Origin: Viridibacterium curvum
Lineage (GTDB): Bacteria > Pseudomonadota > Gammaproteobacteria > Burkholderiales > Rhodocyclaceae
Assembly (NCBI RefSeq): GCF_039544165.1
Contig: NZ_BAABLD010000007.1
Span: forward strand, 186,001-250,000
Direction: 5' to 3'
Length of the DNA stretch: 64,000 nucleotides
Every line of letters starts with the position of its first letter. Within the stretch, counting starts at the first letter, position 1. The translations under genes and the position numbers were made by a program. Positions 15,979-24,218 of this stretch are shown here, one piece after another. Under the pieces are notes generated by a model that was given only the letters and a program-made list of their open reading frames with translations, did not search any database and was not told where the DNA came from.

Positions 15979-17610
15979 TCATCCCAATGCTGCCGTAACT
16001 ATCTCCTGCGCCTCCCGCACGATCTGCTGCAGATGTTCTGCCGACACAAAACTCTCTGCGTAGATCTTGTAGATGTCTTCGGTGCCTGAAGGTCGCGCGG
16101 CGAACCAGCCGTTGGCCGTGGTGACCTTGAGGCCGCCTATGCCGGCGCCGTTGCCGGGGGCTTTGGTGAGCTTGGCGGTGATGGCTTCGCCGGCGAGCTC
16201 GGCGGCCTGCACCTTCTCGGGCGTGAGTTGCTTGAAGGCCTTCTTCTGCTCGGGCGTCGCTGCAGCGTCGATGCGGGTGTAGTAAGGCGTACCGTACTGC
16301 GCGGTGAGTTCCTGGTAGTGCTGGCCGGGGTCCTTGCCGGTGACGGCGGTGATTTCGGCGGCGAGCAGGCCGAGGATGATGCCGTCCTTGTCGGTGGTCC
16401 ACACGCTGCTGTCGCGGCGCAGGAAGCTGGCGCCGGCGCTTTCTTCACCGCCAAAGCACAGGCTGCCATCGGCGAGGCCGGGTGAGAACCATTTGAAGCC
16501 GACGGGCACTTCGAGCATGGTTCGGCCGAGGCCGGCGACGACGCGGTCGATCATGCTGCTCGACACGAGGGTCTTGCCGACGGCGGCATTGGTCCAATGC
16601 GGGCGGTGGCCGAGCAGGTACTGGATGGCAACGGCCAGATAGTGGTTGGGATTCATCAGGCCTACCGAGGGCGTGACGATGCCGTGGCGGTCGACGTCGG
16701 CGTCGTTGCCCCAGGCGATGTCGAAGCGATCCTTGAGGCCGACGAGGCTGGCCATGGCGTAGGGGCTGGAGCAGTCCATGCGGATCTTGCCGTCGTGGTC
16801 CAGGGTCATGAAGCCGAAGGTGGGATCGACCTTGGGGTTCACGACTTCGATGTTGAGGCCGTACTGTTTGGCGATGCGATCCCAGTAGGCGACCGCCGCG
16901 CCGCCCATGGGGTCGACGCCGATCCTGAGGCCTGACTTGCGGATCGCCTCCATGTCGATGACCGCGCCGAGGTCAGCGATGTAGTCGGCGGCGAAGTCGT
17001 ATTGCGAGACTTGGGGCGCGGCGATGGCCTGTGCGTAGGGCAGGCGCTTGACGCCGGTGTTGCCGGAGGCGAGCAGGGCATTGGCGCGGTTCTCTATCCA
17101 GCCGGTGACATCGGTATCGGCTGGGCCGCCGTGGGGCGGGTTGTACTTGAAACCGCCGTCCTGCGGCGGGTTGTGCGAAGGGGTGATGATCAGGCCATCG
17201 GTAAGGCCTGTGGTCTTGCCCGCGTTATGCACGAGGATGGCGCGCGAGATCACCGGCGTGGGCGTGTAGCCGTCGTCCGACTGCAGCACCGTGGTCACGC
17301 CGTTGGCGGCCAGCACCTCGATGGCGCTGCGCTGCGCGGGGGCCGACAGCGCGTGCGTGTCCTTGCCGATGAACAGCGGGCCGTTGATGCCTTGGGCCGC
17401 GCGGTACTCGCACACCGCCTGGGTGATGGCGAGGATGTGCGCCTCGTTGAAGCTCTTGTTGAAGGCGCTGCCGCGATGGCCGCTGGTGCCGAAGGCCACG
17501 CGTTGCGTGGCGATACTGACGTCGGGCTGCTCCAGATAGGCGACGAGCAGGGCGTCGACATTCATCAGAAGTTCGGCAGGGACGGGTTTGCCAGCGAGGG
17601 GGTGGGCCAT
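15979..17610 (-). CDS. pgm: Phosphoglucomutase, alpha-D-glucose specific
   Basis: 543 residues, the usual length for this enzyme. Catalytic Ser145 lies in IITPSHNPPQDGG; the metal-binding loop is NDADVDRHG; the sugar-binding loop is FGGEESAGAS; the C-terminal phosphate loop is ARPSGTEDIYKIYAESF. The enzyme interconverts glucose-1- and glucose-6-phosphate and so feeds GlgC at the start of the window with glucose-1-phosphate. It is a monocistronic minus-strand gene with no clear terminator, only the 15890 repeat downstream. Confidence 0.97.
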   Translation of the reverse strand: MAHPLAGKPVPAELLMNVDALLVAYLEQPDVSIATQRVAFGTSGHRGSAFNKSFNEAHILAITQAVCEYRAAQGINGPLFIGKDTHALSAPAQRSAIEVLAANGVTTVLQSDDGYTPTPVISRAILVHNAGKTTGLTDGLIITPSHNPPQDGGFKYNPPHGGPADTDVTGWIENRANALLASGNTGVKRLPYAQAIAAPQVSQYDFAADYIADLGAVIDMEAIRKSGLRIGVDPMGGAAVAYWDRIAKQYGLNIEVVNPKVDPTFGFMTLDHDGKIRMDCSSPYAMASLVGLKDRFDIAWGNDADVDRHGIVTPSVGLMNPNHYLAVAIQYLLGHRPHWTNAAVGKTLVSSSMIDRVVAGLGRTMLEVPVGFKWFSPGLADGSLCFGGEESAGASFLRRDSSVWTTDKDGIILGLLAAEITAVTGKDPGQHYQELTAQYGTPYYTRIDAAATPEQKKAFKQLTPEKVQAAELAGEAITAKLTKAPGNGAGIGGLKVTTANGWFAARPSGTEDIYKIYAESFVSAEHLQQIVREAQEIVTAALG

Positions 17611-17865
17611 CAGGTGCTCCGGGGCAAAAGGGTGAGGGGACGACAGGCTGCAGCTCGAATACTAATCGACGAAAGGAATTTGTCCGCCGTTCGTCAAGCA
17701 AGAACAGGGCAAGCAGGGCTGGGCTGGAACCAATTTTCAGCAGGCCGAGTCGGAGGCGTTCATTCGTGCAGAAGTTGCAACAAACATTTGCCGGTGGGCA
17801 CCTTTCTCTCAATCCCTGTGCTGCATAGAGTGCGCGGCACGAATCATCTGTCTTCGGGCATTTCC

Positions 17866-18417
17866 ATGAGCAGCAGTTCAGTAGCGTCTTACACCCGTAT
17901 TGCCATCAGCCTGCACTGGTTGATGGCGCTGGCCATCATCGGCGCATTCTGCGTGGGTCTTTATATGGTCGATTTGCCGTTCTCGCCGCAGAAGCTGCAG
18001 ATCTACTCCTGGCACAAGTGGGCCGGCGTCAGCATCTTCGCGCTGGCCCTGATCCGCATTGTCTGGCGCCTGACGCATCGCCCGCCAGAGCCGCCGGATC
18101 ACATGCCACGCTGGCAGCGCGCTGTGGCCGAAGTGACGCACAACCTCCTGTACGTGTTGATGCTGGCGATCCCCTTCAGTGGCTGGCTCATGAGCTCGGC
18201 CAAAGGCGTGCCCACCGTCTGGTTCGGCGTACTGCCCTTGCCCGACTTGCTAGTGCGCGATGTGGAGCTGGGCAAGCAACTTGCCAGCGTGCATGCCGCG
18301 CTCAACTACACGCTCGCTGCTCTGGTGCTCGCCCATGTCGGGGCTGCGCTCAAACACCATCTCATCGAACGCGACACGGTGCTCGTGCGCATGCTGCCGC
18401 TGCTGCGTCAGCGCTGA
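17866..18417 (+). CDS. Cytochrome b561 family protein
   Basis: 183 residues with four membrane helices and the conserved haem-ligand histidines: ISLHWLMALAII (first helix), YSWHKWAG (second), EVTHNLLYVLMLAIPFSGW (third) and LAHVGAALKHHLI (fourth). Such proteins are inner-membrane di-haem quinol oxidoreductases. The start at 17866 gives the normal N-terminus (SYTRIAISLHW); the frame is open far upstream but that part overlaps pgm antisense. It heads an operon with two yceI genes, a recurrent arrangement in proteobacteria. Confidence 0.92.
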   Translation: MSSSSVASYTRIAISLHWLMALAIIGAFCVGLYMVDLPFSPQKLQIYSWHKWAGVSIFALALIRIVWRLTHRPPEPPDHMPRWQRAVAEVTHNLLYVLMLAIPFSGWLMSSAKGVPTVWFGVLPLPDLLVRDVELGKQLASVHAALNYTLAALVLAHVGAALKHHLIERDTVLVRMLPLLRQR

Positions 18418-18447
18418 GCCCAACCCATCTTCTTCGGAGAAATCACC

Positions 18448-19017
18448 ATGCAGATCACCTTCCGCCGCGCACTCGTCGGCGCCGCCGCACTGCTGAGCCT
18501 CGTTGCGGCGCAAGCCGTCGAGTACAAGCAGATACTCAGCGACAAGAGCACGCTGGGCTTCGTCTATAAGCAGATGAATGTGCCCATGGAGGGCAGCTTC
18601 AAGCGCTTCAAGAGTCAGCTTGTTTTCGACCCGGCCAAGCCCGCCGCAGGCAGCGCGCAGTTCGAGATTGATGTTGCCAGCATCGACACCGGCTCACCTG
18701 AAGGCAACGAAGAGGTGGCGGGCAAGCTGTGGTTCAACACCAAGGCCTTCCCGACTGCGAAGTTCGTGTCGAGTGCCATCAAGCCGCTGGGCAATAACCG
18801 CTTCGAAGTGAGCGGCAAAATGAGCATCAAGGGCCGCACGCTGGATGTGACCACCCCTGCCACCTACCGCCAGGACGGCGCCAACGGCGTGTTCGAAGGC
18901 ACTTTCGTTCTGAAGCGCGCCGACTATGGCATCGGCGAAGGCGTGTGGGCCGACTTCGGCACTGTTGCCAACGAAGTCCAGATCAAGTTCCGTCTGCTGG
19001 CTGCTGCCGGCAAGTAA
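18448..19017 (+). CDS. YceI-family periplasmic protein, first copy
   Basis: 189 residues with a signal peptide (MQITFRRALVGAAALLSLVAAQA) and the YceI lipocalin-like barrel. Characteristic parts are FEIDVASIDTGSPEGNEEV, FNTKAFPTAKFVSSAIKPLG and GKMSIKGRTLDVTTPAT. YceI proteins bind isoprenoid-type lipids such as polyprenyl quinones in the periplasm. It lies 30 bases after the b561 gene, consistent with quinone handling next to a quinol-oxidising cytochrome. It is a paralogue of the next gene but quite diverged. Confidence 0.92.
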   Translation: MQITFRRALVGAAALLSLVAAQAVEYKQILSDKSTLGFVYKQMNVPMEGSFKRFKSQLVFDPAKPAAGSAQFEIDVASIDTGSPEGNEEVAGKLWFNTKAFPTAKFVSSAIKPLGNNRFEVSGKMSIKGRTLDVTTPATYRQDGANGVFEGTFVLKRADYGIGEGVWADFGTVANEVQIKFRLLAAAGK

Positions 19018-19056
19018 ACCCCAAGCAAATATCCCACCCCAAACAGGAGTCCATCA

Positions 19057-19623
19057 ATGAAGAAGATCACCCTGGCAGCCCTGCTGTCCTCGTTTGCCGC
19101 CGCCAGCTTTGCTGCACCCGAAACCTTCGCCATCGACCCGACGCATACCGCGCCGCGATTCGAGTACAACCACTTCGGTTACAGCAACCAGCAACACCGC
19201 TTCGACAAGACCAGCGGCAAGATCGTGCTGGACCGCGCGGCCAAGACGGGTTCGGTTGAAGTGGTGATCGATGCCAAGTCGGTGAACACCGGCTATGACG
19301 TGTTCAACGGCCATCTGCAGGGTGAGGATTTCTTCGACACCGCCAAGTTCGGCAGCATTACCTTCAAGTCGACCGGCGTGAAGTTCGACGGCGACAAGCC
19401 CGTCTCCATCGACGGCAACCTGACCATCAAGGGCGTCACCAAGCCGGTGACCTTGACGGTGACCAACTACACCTTCGCTCCGCACCCGATGCTGAAGAAG
19501 GACGCCATTGGCGCCAATGCGGTGGCCAAGGTGAAGCGCACCGACTTCAACATGGGCAAGTACGCACCCTATGTGTCGGATGAAGTGACCCTGGTGATCG
19601 CGGTCGAGGCGATCAAGGAATAG
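19057..19623 (+). CDS. YceI-family periplasmic protein, second copy
   Basis: 188 residues with a signal peptide (MKKITLAALLSSFAAASFA). It has the canonical YceI opening (FAIDPTHTAPRFEYNHFGYSN) and the core FFDTAKFGSITFKSTGVKF...GNLTIKGVTKPVTLTV. It is closer to the E. coli YceI type than the first copy. CAGGAG precedes the ATG. It is the last gene of the b561-yceI-yceI operon, ended by a strong terminator 18 bases after the stop. Confidence 0.94.
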   Translation: MKKITLAALLSSFAAASFAAPETFAIDPTHTAPRFEYNHFGYSNQQHRFDKTSGKIVLDRAAKTGSVEVVIDAKSVNTGYDVFNGHLQGEDFFDTAKFGSITFKSTGVKFDGDKPVSIDGNLTIKGVTKPVTLTVTNYTFAPHPMLKKDAIGANAVAKVKRTDFNMGKYAPYVSDEVTLVIAVEAIKE

Positions 19624-19640
19624 AAGTGCGATTTGTAGGG

Positions 19641-19672
19641 AAAAAGCCCACGGCCTGCCGTGGGCTTTTTTT
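19641..19672 (+). terminator. Rho-independent terminator of the b561/yceI operon
   Basis: Stem GCCCACGGC / GCCGTGGGC with a two-base loop, preceded by five A and followed by seven T. The gap 19673-20015 beyond it is AT-rich leader for the first PL1 gene and holds no coding sequence. Confidence 0.95.
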
Positions 19673-19894
19673 CGCGACCGTATTCCTTGGACGGCGCCTT
19701 CACAGAACGCAGACAGACACATCTTTGCCAGGCCACCTTGTCAGAGTCGGCAAGAAAGCGATTCAAATTCGTTGTTTGTGGCAATTTTGGCGAATTTTGA
19801 TATAAGGCGGAGACGAGTTGTTCTGTCAGAAAAAACCTTAAGGACATCTCTGCATTGCTTTGTGTGATTTTTTTGATGAATCCATTAATTTTGT

Positions 19895-19923
19895 TTTTTG
19901 TTTTTGTTTCTGCCAAATATACT
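19895..19923 (+). promoter_or_regulatory. Promoter motif of the first PL1 pectate lyase
   Basis: The -10-like hexamer TATACT (19918-19923) occurs in the context CAAATATACT, shared by all three PL1 genes, after a T-rich stretch. The hexamer is also inside a GCCAA...TTGGC inverted repeat. It lies about 93 bases before the ATG. Confidence 0.55.
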
Positions 19924-20015
19924 TGGCTCATCCGAGACCGAATCGGGCGCGTTCCTGAATCGGTCCGGTGATTGGTAGTTGATAAGCAGTATTCCAATTA
20001 GATCAGGAGACAGGT

Positions 20016-21548
20016 ATGCGTTTCACACTCAAAGCCACCGCTGCGCTTGCTGCCCTCGCGTGCGGCACCTCCGCTTTTGCAGCCAACACGGGCGGTTTCG
20101 CGACTACCGACGGCGGTAACGTCACCGGGGCCAAGTTCGTGACTGCGGCCACCATGGAAGACATCATTGCTGCTGTGGCCGCGGCACGCATTGATCCCAC
20201 CACGGGCGCGAAGGTGACTTCGGGTGCCTACCCGCTGGTGATTACCTACACCGGCAACGAAGACGCCAAGATCGCCCAGATCGTCAAGGATCACACCAAG
20301 GATGCGAGCGGTAATTGTCCGAATCCGCACTGGAATGACGCCTATCGCGAAGTGTCCCTGAAGGACTTCACCAAGGGCATCACCATCCAGGGCGCAAACG
20401 GTTCGTCTGCCAACTTCGGCATCACCATCGTCAATGGCGGCAATGTCGTCATCAAGAACATGAAGATCGGTGCGCTGGCTGGCGCGAACAATGATGCCGA
20501 CATGATCCGCATCGACAATTCCCCGAACGTGTGGATCGACCACAACGAACTCTTCGCGGTGAACAACGAATGTAACGGCTCGCCGGACGGCGACCTGACC
20601 TTCGAGTCGGCCATCGACATCAAGAAGAACGCCACCAACGTGACGGTCTCCTACAACTACATCCATGACAGCAAGAAGGTCGGTCTGGACGGTCACACGC
20701 AGAGTAACGGTACGACCGATTACCAGCGCAACATCACCTACCACCACAACGTGTACTACAACGTGAACGCCCGTTTGCCGCTGCAGCGCGGTGGCTTGGT
20801 GCATGCGTACAACAATCTGTACTCCAAGATCACCAGCTCCGGCATCAACGTGCGCGCTGGCGGCAAGGCGATTGTCGAACGCAACTACTTCGAGAACTCC
20901 CTGAATCCGCTGACCTGCCGTTACGACACTGTGGGTTGTGGCACCTGGTATCTGGATAGCAACAACACGACCAGTTCGGCCAGCAACGCTACATATGGCA
21001 TCACCTGGGATGACGCTGGTTCGGGTGGTATCAATGCGGACACCTGGACATCGACCCTCACGGCCAAGCCTTCCCTGACCTACACATACGAGCCAGTTTC
21101 AGCTCAGTGCGTGAAGGACAAGCTGGCGCAGTATGCAGGTGTGGGCAAGAACGGGGCGACCCTGACGGCTGCAGCCTGCGGCACCTCCACTTCGTCGTCC
21201 AGCGCTGCCAGCTCAAGCGTTGCCTCCAGCTCGTCGTCGAGCAAGGCCAGCTCCAGTGCGGCTTCGTCCAGCGTTGCCTCCAGCGCAGCAAGCTCGGCAG
21301 CAAGCAGCGCGTCGAGTTCTTCGGTCACCGCCCCGGTGCTGAGCGGCACGGGTGACTACCCGAGCGGCTGGAGCAAGTGCGCTGATCTGGGCGGTACCTG
21401 CACGGCCAGCTCAACGGGCTGGGTGGCCTTCGGTCGCAAGGGCAACTGGGTGACCAAGTACGTTGGTTCCGGCAAGACCATCGCTTGTACCGTGGCTGCC
21501 TTCGGTTCCGACCCTGCCGGCAACCCGAACAAGTGCTCCACGAAGTAA
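20016..21548 (+). CDS. Secreted pectate lyase, PL1 family, with C-terminal cysteine domain (copy 1)
   Basis: 510 residues: signal peptide (ends SAFA-A, about residue 23), PL1 beta-helix (about 25-385), serine/alanine linker (about 391-438) and a 70-residue C-terminal domain with four cysteines (WSKCADLGGTC ... TIACTVAAFGSDPAGNPNKC). The catalytic part shows the calcium-site region DGDLTFESAIDIKK and the catalytic-arginine region ARLPLQRGG. The enzyme cleaves polygalacturonate by beta-elimination outside the cell. The C-terminal domain is probably a carbohydrate-binding module, but I cannot assign its family. The ATG follows AGGAGACAG. It is the first of three tandem paralogues. Confidence 0.93.
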   Translation: MRFTLKATAALAALACGTSAFAANTGGFATTDGGNVTGAKFVTAATMEDIIAAVAAARIDPTTGAKVTSGAYPLVITYTGNEDAKIAQIVKDHTKDASGNCPNPHWNDAYREVSLKDFTKGITIQGANGSSANFGITIVNGGNVVIKNMKIGALAGANNDADMIRIDNSPNVWIDHNELFAVNNECNGSPDGDLTFESAIDIKKNATNVTVSYNYIHDSKKVGLDGHTQSNGTTDYQRNITYHHNVYYNVNARLPLQRGGLVHAYNNLYSKITSSGINVRAGGKAIVERNYFENSLNPLTCRYDTVGCGTWYLDSNNTTSSASNATYGITWDDAGSGGINADTWTSTLTAKPSLTYTYEPVSAQCVKDKLAQYAGVGKNGATLTAAACGTSTSSSSAASSSVASSSSSSKASSSAASSSVASSAASSAASSASSSSVTAPVLSGTGDYPSGWSKCADLGGTCTASSTGWVAFGRKGNWVTKYVGSGKTIACTVAAFGSDPAGNPNKCSTK

Positions 21549-21576
21549 GTACCGGCGTTTGAAAGAGCTCTAATTC

Positions 21577-21598
21577 TCCTCGCCCTTCGGGGCGAGGA
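21577..21598 (+). other. UUCG-loop hairpin downstream of the first PL1 gene
   Basis: CCTCGCCC - TTCG - GGGCGAGG: eight paired bases closed by the very stable UUCG tetraloop, 29 bases after the stop. No T run follows, so it may protect the mRNA 3' end rather than terminate transcription. Confidence 0.6.
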
Positions 21599-21736
21599 AG
21601 CTCGGGCGAAAGTCCTGAGCACGATGTTCTGGGTACCAGGCAGCCAAGCATCTTTCACAGGGCTGTCCTGGAGGTGAGTCAGACGCGATTCACCGTCTCC
21701 CCGGTCTGCGCGGTGTTTTTTGCGCGGAACGCTGCG

Positions 21737-21771
21737 ATCCGTGTTTTCCGTTCAGGGAGCACGGATTTTTT
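21737..21771 (+). terminator. Probable terminator downstream of the first PL1 gene
   Basis: ATCCGTG and its exact complement CACGGAT are separated by 16 bases and followed by TTTTT. It lies within the 550-base gap 21549-22098, which otherwise holds only the hairpin above and the promoter region of the next lyase. Confidence 0.6.
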
Positions 21772-21987
21772 ATTTCTGGCGTTGGCAACAAGCCTCGAAC
21801 ATCGAGGCTGTGCGGCTTTGTCGAGGGGGCTTGACGGCGCTCTCTACGCCGGACGCTGGGGCCAAAGATGAGCCCGGACACGGGATCGACAGGTCAGGTG
21901 AGTGACCGAGCGTTTTGTCAGACAAATTCTTAAGGGTTTTGCCGCATTGCGGTACGCAACTTTTTTGAATGGGTGGATCAGGAAAAT

Positions 21988-22016
21988 TTTGGTTTACCCA
22001 AAAAACCAAATATACT
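21988..22016 (+). promoter_or_regulatory. Promoter and operator-like palindrome of the second PL1 gene
   Basis: TATACT at 22011-22016 (context CCAAATATACT) is directly preceded by the inverted repeat TTTGGTTT-N7-AAACCAAA (21988-22010). The repeat covers the -35 and spacer region, where a repressor would block RNA polymerase. Confidence 0.6.
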
Positions 22017-22098
22017 CCGCCCCGTCCACGGTCCCCGAGCAGGTTGTCAGGCTGAGAGATCGCGGTTCCTAGCAGTACATAAAACACAGGAGACAGAT

Positions 22099-23634
22099 AT
22101 GCGTTTCACTCTCAAGGCTACGGCAGCCATTGCCGCGCTTGCTTTTGGTGGCTCGGCATTCGCCGCTAATACTGGAGGCTTTTCGACGGCTGACGGCGGC
22201 AATCAGACCGGCTCCAAGTCGGTCACGGTCAGCACCATGCAAGGCATCATCGACGCGATCGCAGCGGCGCGTCTTGACGCAAATGGCAAAAAAGTCACTG
22301 GCGGTGCTTACCCCGTCATCATTACCTATACCGGTAACGAAGACGCGCTGATCGCCCAGATCGTCAAGGATCACACCAAGGATGCTTCCGGTAACTGCCC
22401 GAAGCCCCACTGGAACGATACCTATCGTGAAGTCGAGATCAAGGAATTCACCAAGGGCATCACCATTCAGGGTGCTAACGGTTCGTCGGCCAACTTCGGT
22501 ATCACGATCAAGAGCGGCTCGAACAACGTCGTCATCAAGAACATGAAGATTGGCGCGCTTGGCGGTGCCAACAACGACGCCGACATGATCCGCATCGACG
22601 GTTCGTCCAACGTGTGGATCGACCACAACGAACTCTTCGCTGTGAACAACGAATGTAACGGCTCGCCGGACGGCGACCTGACCTTCGAGTCGGCCATCGA
22701 CATCAAGAAGGACTCGCACAACATCACCGTCTCGTACAACTACATCCACGACAGCAAGAAGGTCGGCCTGGATGGTTCCTCCGCCAGCGACATCGCCGGT
22801 GGCCGCGAGATCACCTTCCACCACAACTACTACTACAACGTGAACGGCCGTTTGCCGCTGCAACGTGGTGGCTGGACCCACATCTACAACAACTTCTACG
22901 ACAAGATCACCGAGTCGGGCATCAACGTCCGCACTGGCGGTTACTCCTTGATCGAAAAGAACTGGTTCCAGAACGCCATCAACCCGGTGACCTGCCGTTA
23001 CGACGTGGTCAACTGCGGCAAATGGGATCTGCGCAACAACAACGCCACGAAGGCAGCTGACAACGCCACTTACAACATCAGCTGGACGGATTCGGGCGGC
23101 GGCGCCAACGCCGACACCTGGACGACCACGGCAGCTTTCCCGAAGACCCTGACCTACACCTATGAAGCGGTGTCGGCACAGTGCGTCAAGGATAAGCTGG
23201 CTCAGTATGCTGGTGTGGGTAAGAACGGCGCACAACTGACGGCTGCTGCCTGCGGCACGACGACTTCGTCGTCCTCGTCGAGCGTTGCTTCGAGCTCGTC
23301 TTCCAGCGTCGCCTCCAGCTCTTCGTCGAGCGTCGCGTCGAGCTCGTCGTCGAGCAAGTCCAGCTCGTCGTCTTCGGTTGCCAGCTCGTCGAGCAGCTCG
23401 GCCAGCAGCGCTCCGGTGCTGAGCGGCACGGGTGATTACCCGAACAACTTCAGCAAGTGCTCTGACGAAGGTGCAACCTGCACCCCGTCGCGTGGCACGG
23501 GCTGGGTGGCGTTCGGCCGCAAGGGCAAGTGGGTGACCAAGTACGTCGGCGTGGGCAAGAGCATCGCTTGTACGGTTGCTGCCTTCGGTTCTGACCCCGG
23601 CGGCGCACCCAACAAGTGCTCGTTCCAGAACTGA
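22099..23634 (+). CDS. Secreted pectate lyase, PL1 family, with C-terminal cysteine domain (copy 2)
   Basis: 511 residues with the same layout as copy 1: signal peptide ending SAFA-A, PL1 catalytic helix, serine-rich linker (about 389-440) and the cysteine domain (SKCSDEGATC ... SIACTVAAFGSDPGGAPNKC). Calcium-site and arginine motifs (DGDLTFESAIDIKK, GRLPLQRGG) are intact. I start at the ATG at 22099, after CAGGAGACAG and at the signal peptide; the frame is open 126 bases upstream but that covers the promoter. Stretches of DNA nearly identical to copies 1 and 3 alternate along the gene. Confidence 0.93.
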   Translation: MRFTLKATAAIAALAFGGSAFAANTGGFSTADGGNQTGSKSVTVSTMQGIIDAIAAARLDANGKKVTGGAYPVIITYTGNEDALIAQIVKDHTKDASGNCPKPHWNDTYREVEIKEFTKGITIQGANGSSANFGITIKSGSNNVVIKNMKIGALGGANNDADMIRIDGSSNVWIDHNELFAVNNECNGSPDGDLTFESAIDIKKDSHNITVSYNYIHDSKKVGLDGSSASDIAGGREITFHHNYYYNVNGRLPLQRGGWTHIYNNFYDKITESGINVRTGGYSLIEKNWFQNAINPVTCRYDVVNCGKWDLRNNNATKAADNATYNISWTDSGGGANADTWTTTAAFPKTLTYTYEAVSAQCVKDKLAQYAGVGKNGAQLTAAACGTTTSSSSSSVASSSSSSVASSSSSSVASSSSSSKSSSSSSVASSSSSSASSAPVLSGTGDYPNNFSKCSDEGATCTPSRGTGWVAFGRKGKWVTKYVGVGKSIACTVAAFGSDPGGAPNKCSFQN

Positions 23635-23687
23635 TACACGCATGACGGAACCTCCTTACTCTTGAGTGGGGAGGGGCCGGAATAAAT

Positions 23688-23741
23688 ACCGGGCGGTATG
23701 TTTCGCAGTGCGCTGCGAGATGTACCGCCCGGTTTGTTTTT
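23688..23741 (+). terminator. Long-stem terminator of the second PL1 gene
   Basis: Outer stem ACCGGGCGGTA / TACCGCCCGGT with an inner hairpin (TCGCAG / CTGCGA), followed by TTGTTTTT. The rest of the gap to the third lyase (to 24218) has no gene. Confidence 0.88.
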
Positions 23742-24090
23742 AGGTCTGCTATCTCCGCCGGATTGCAGTTTCCACGGGGGCTTGCAAAGCGCAGCAATAC
23801 CCGACCGCAGTATTTTTGAAGTGCTGTCGCAAGCCGGATAGCAGCCAGCCTTCTGTCGCGCTTGATGCTTTTCGAGCGCACCTGTGGTCCGCTTTCTATG
23901 TTACCGCTGCCATATGGCATACCCGGGAGAAGTGACTTACAAGCAATCTGCCCCCGCGCCTTGCGTGGTTTGGTGGACTCGATCGGGAATGCTGCGCCGC
24001 ATGGCGCGAAACAGGCGCACCAAATAAAACAATTCATTCGATAAATTCAACAATATTCTGCTTTGCAGCATGTAAATAAATACAAAACCG

Positions 24091-24119
24091 TTATTTTTGG
24101 TAAAAAATGCAAATATACT
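24091..24119 (+). promoter_or_regulatory. Promoter motif of the third PL1 gene
   Basis: TATACT (24114-24119) in the context GCAAATATACT follows TTTTTGGTAAAAAA, resembling the TTTTGGTTT element of the second lyase. About 100 bases separate it from the ATG, as for the other two. Confidence 0.55.
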
Positions 24120-24218
24120 CAGCGCGCCTAAGAGGGTGACGTAGCTCGCCTGGGAGGGGGCCGCGTCCGCAGAGGCGTCGTAGAAGTTGATAGCAACCAA
24201 AAATGGAGACACAAAGAC

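Noticed and set aside
17002..17865. Long in-frame extension upstream of the cytochrome b561 start
   Set aside because: It runs antisense through pgm and encodes no conserved protein; the family N-terminus begins at 17866.
23263..23420. Serine-codon-rich stretches of the lyases as CRISPR-like or tandem repeat arrays
   Set aside because: They are in-frame serine linkers with irregular codon repeats and no spacer structure.
22069..23643. 524-codon open frame antisense to the second pectate lyase (and similar long antisense frames over glgC, PL9, mgtE and the CXXCH lipoprotein gene)
   Set aside because: These are by-products of high-GC third-position bias: no ribosome-binding sites, low-complexity Arg/Val/Gly-rich proteins, and the opposite strand has a well-recognised gene in each case.
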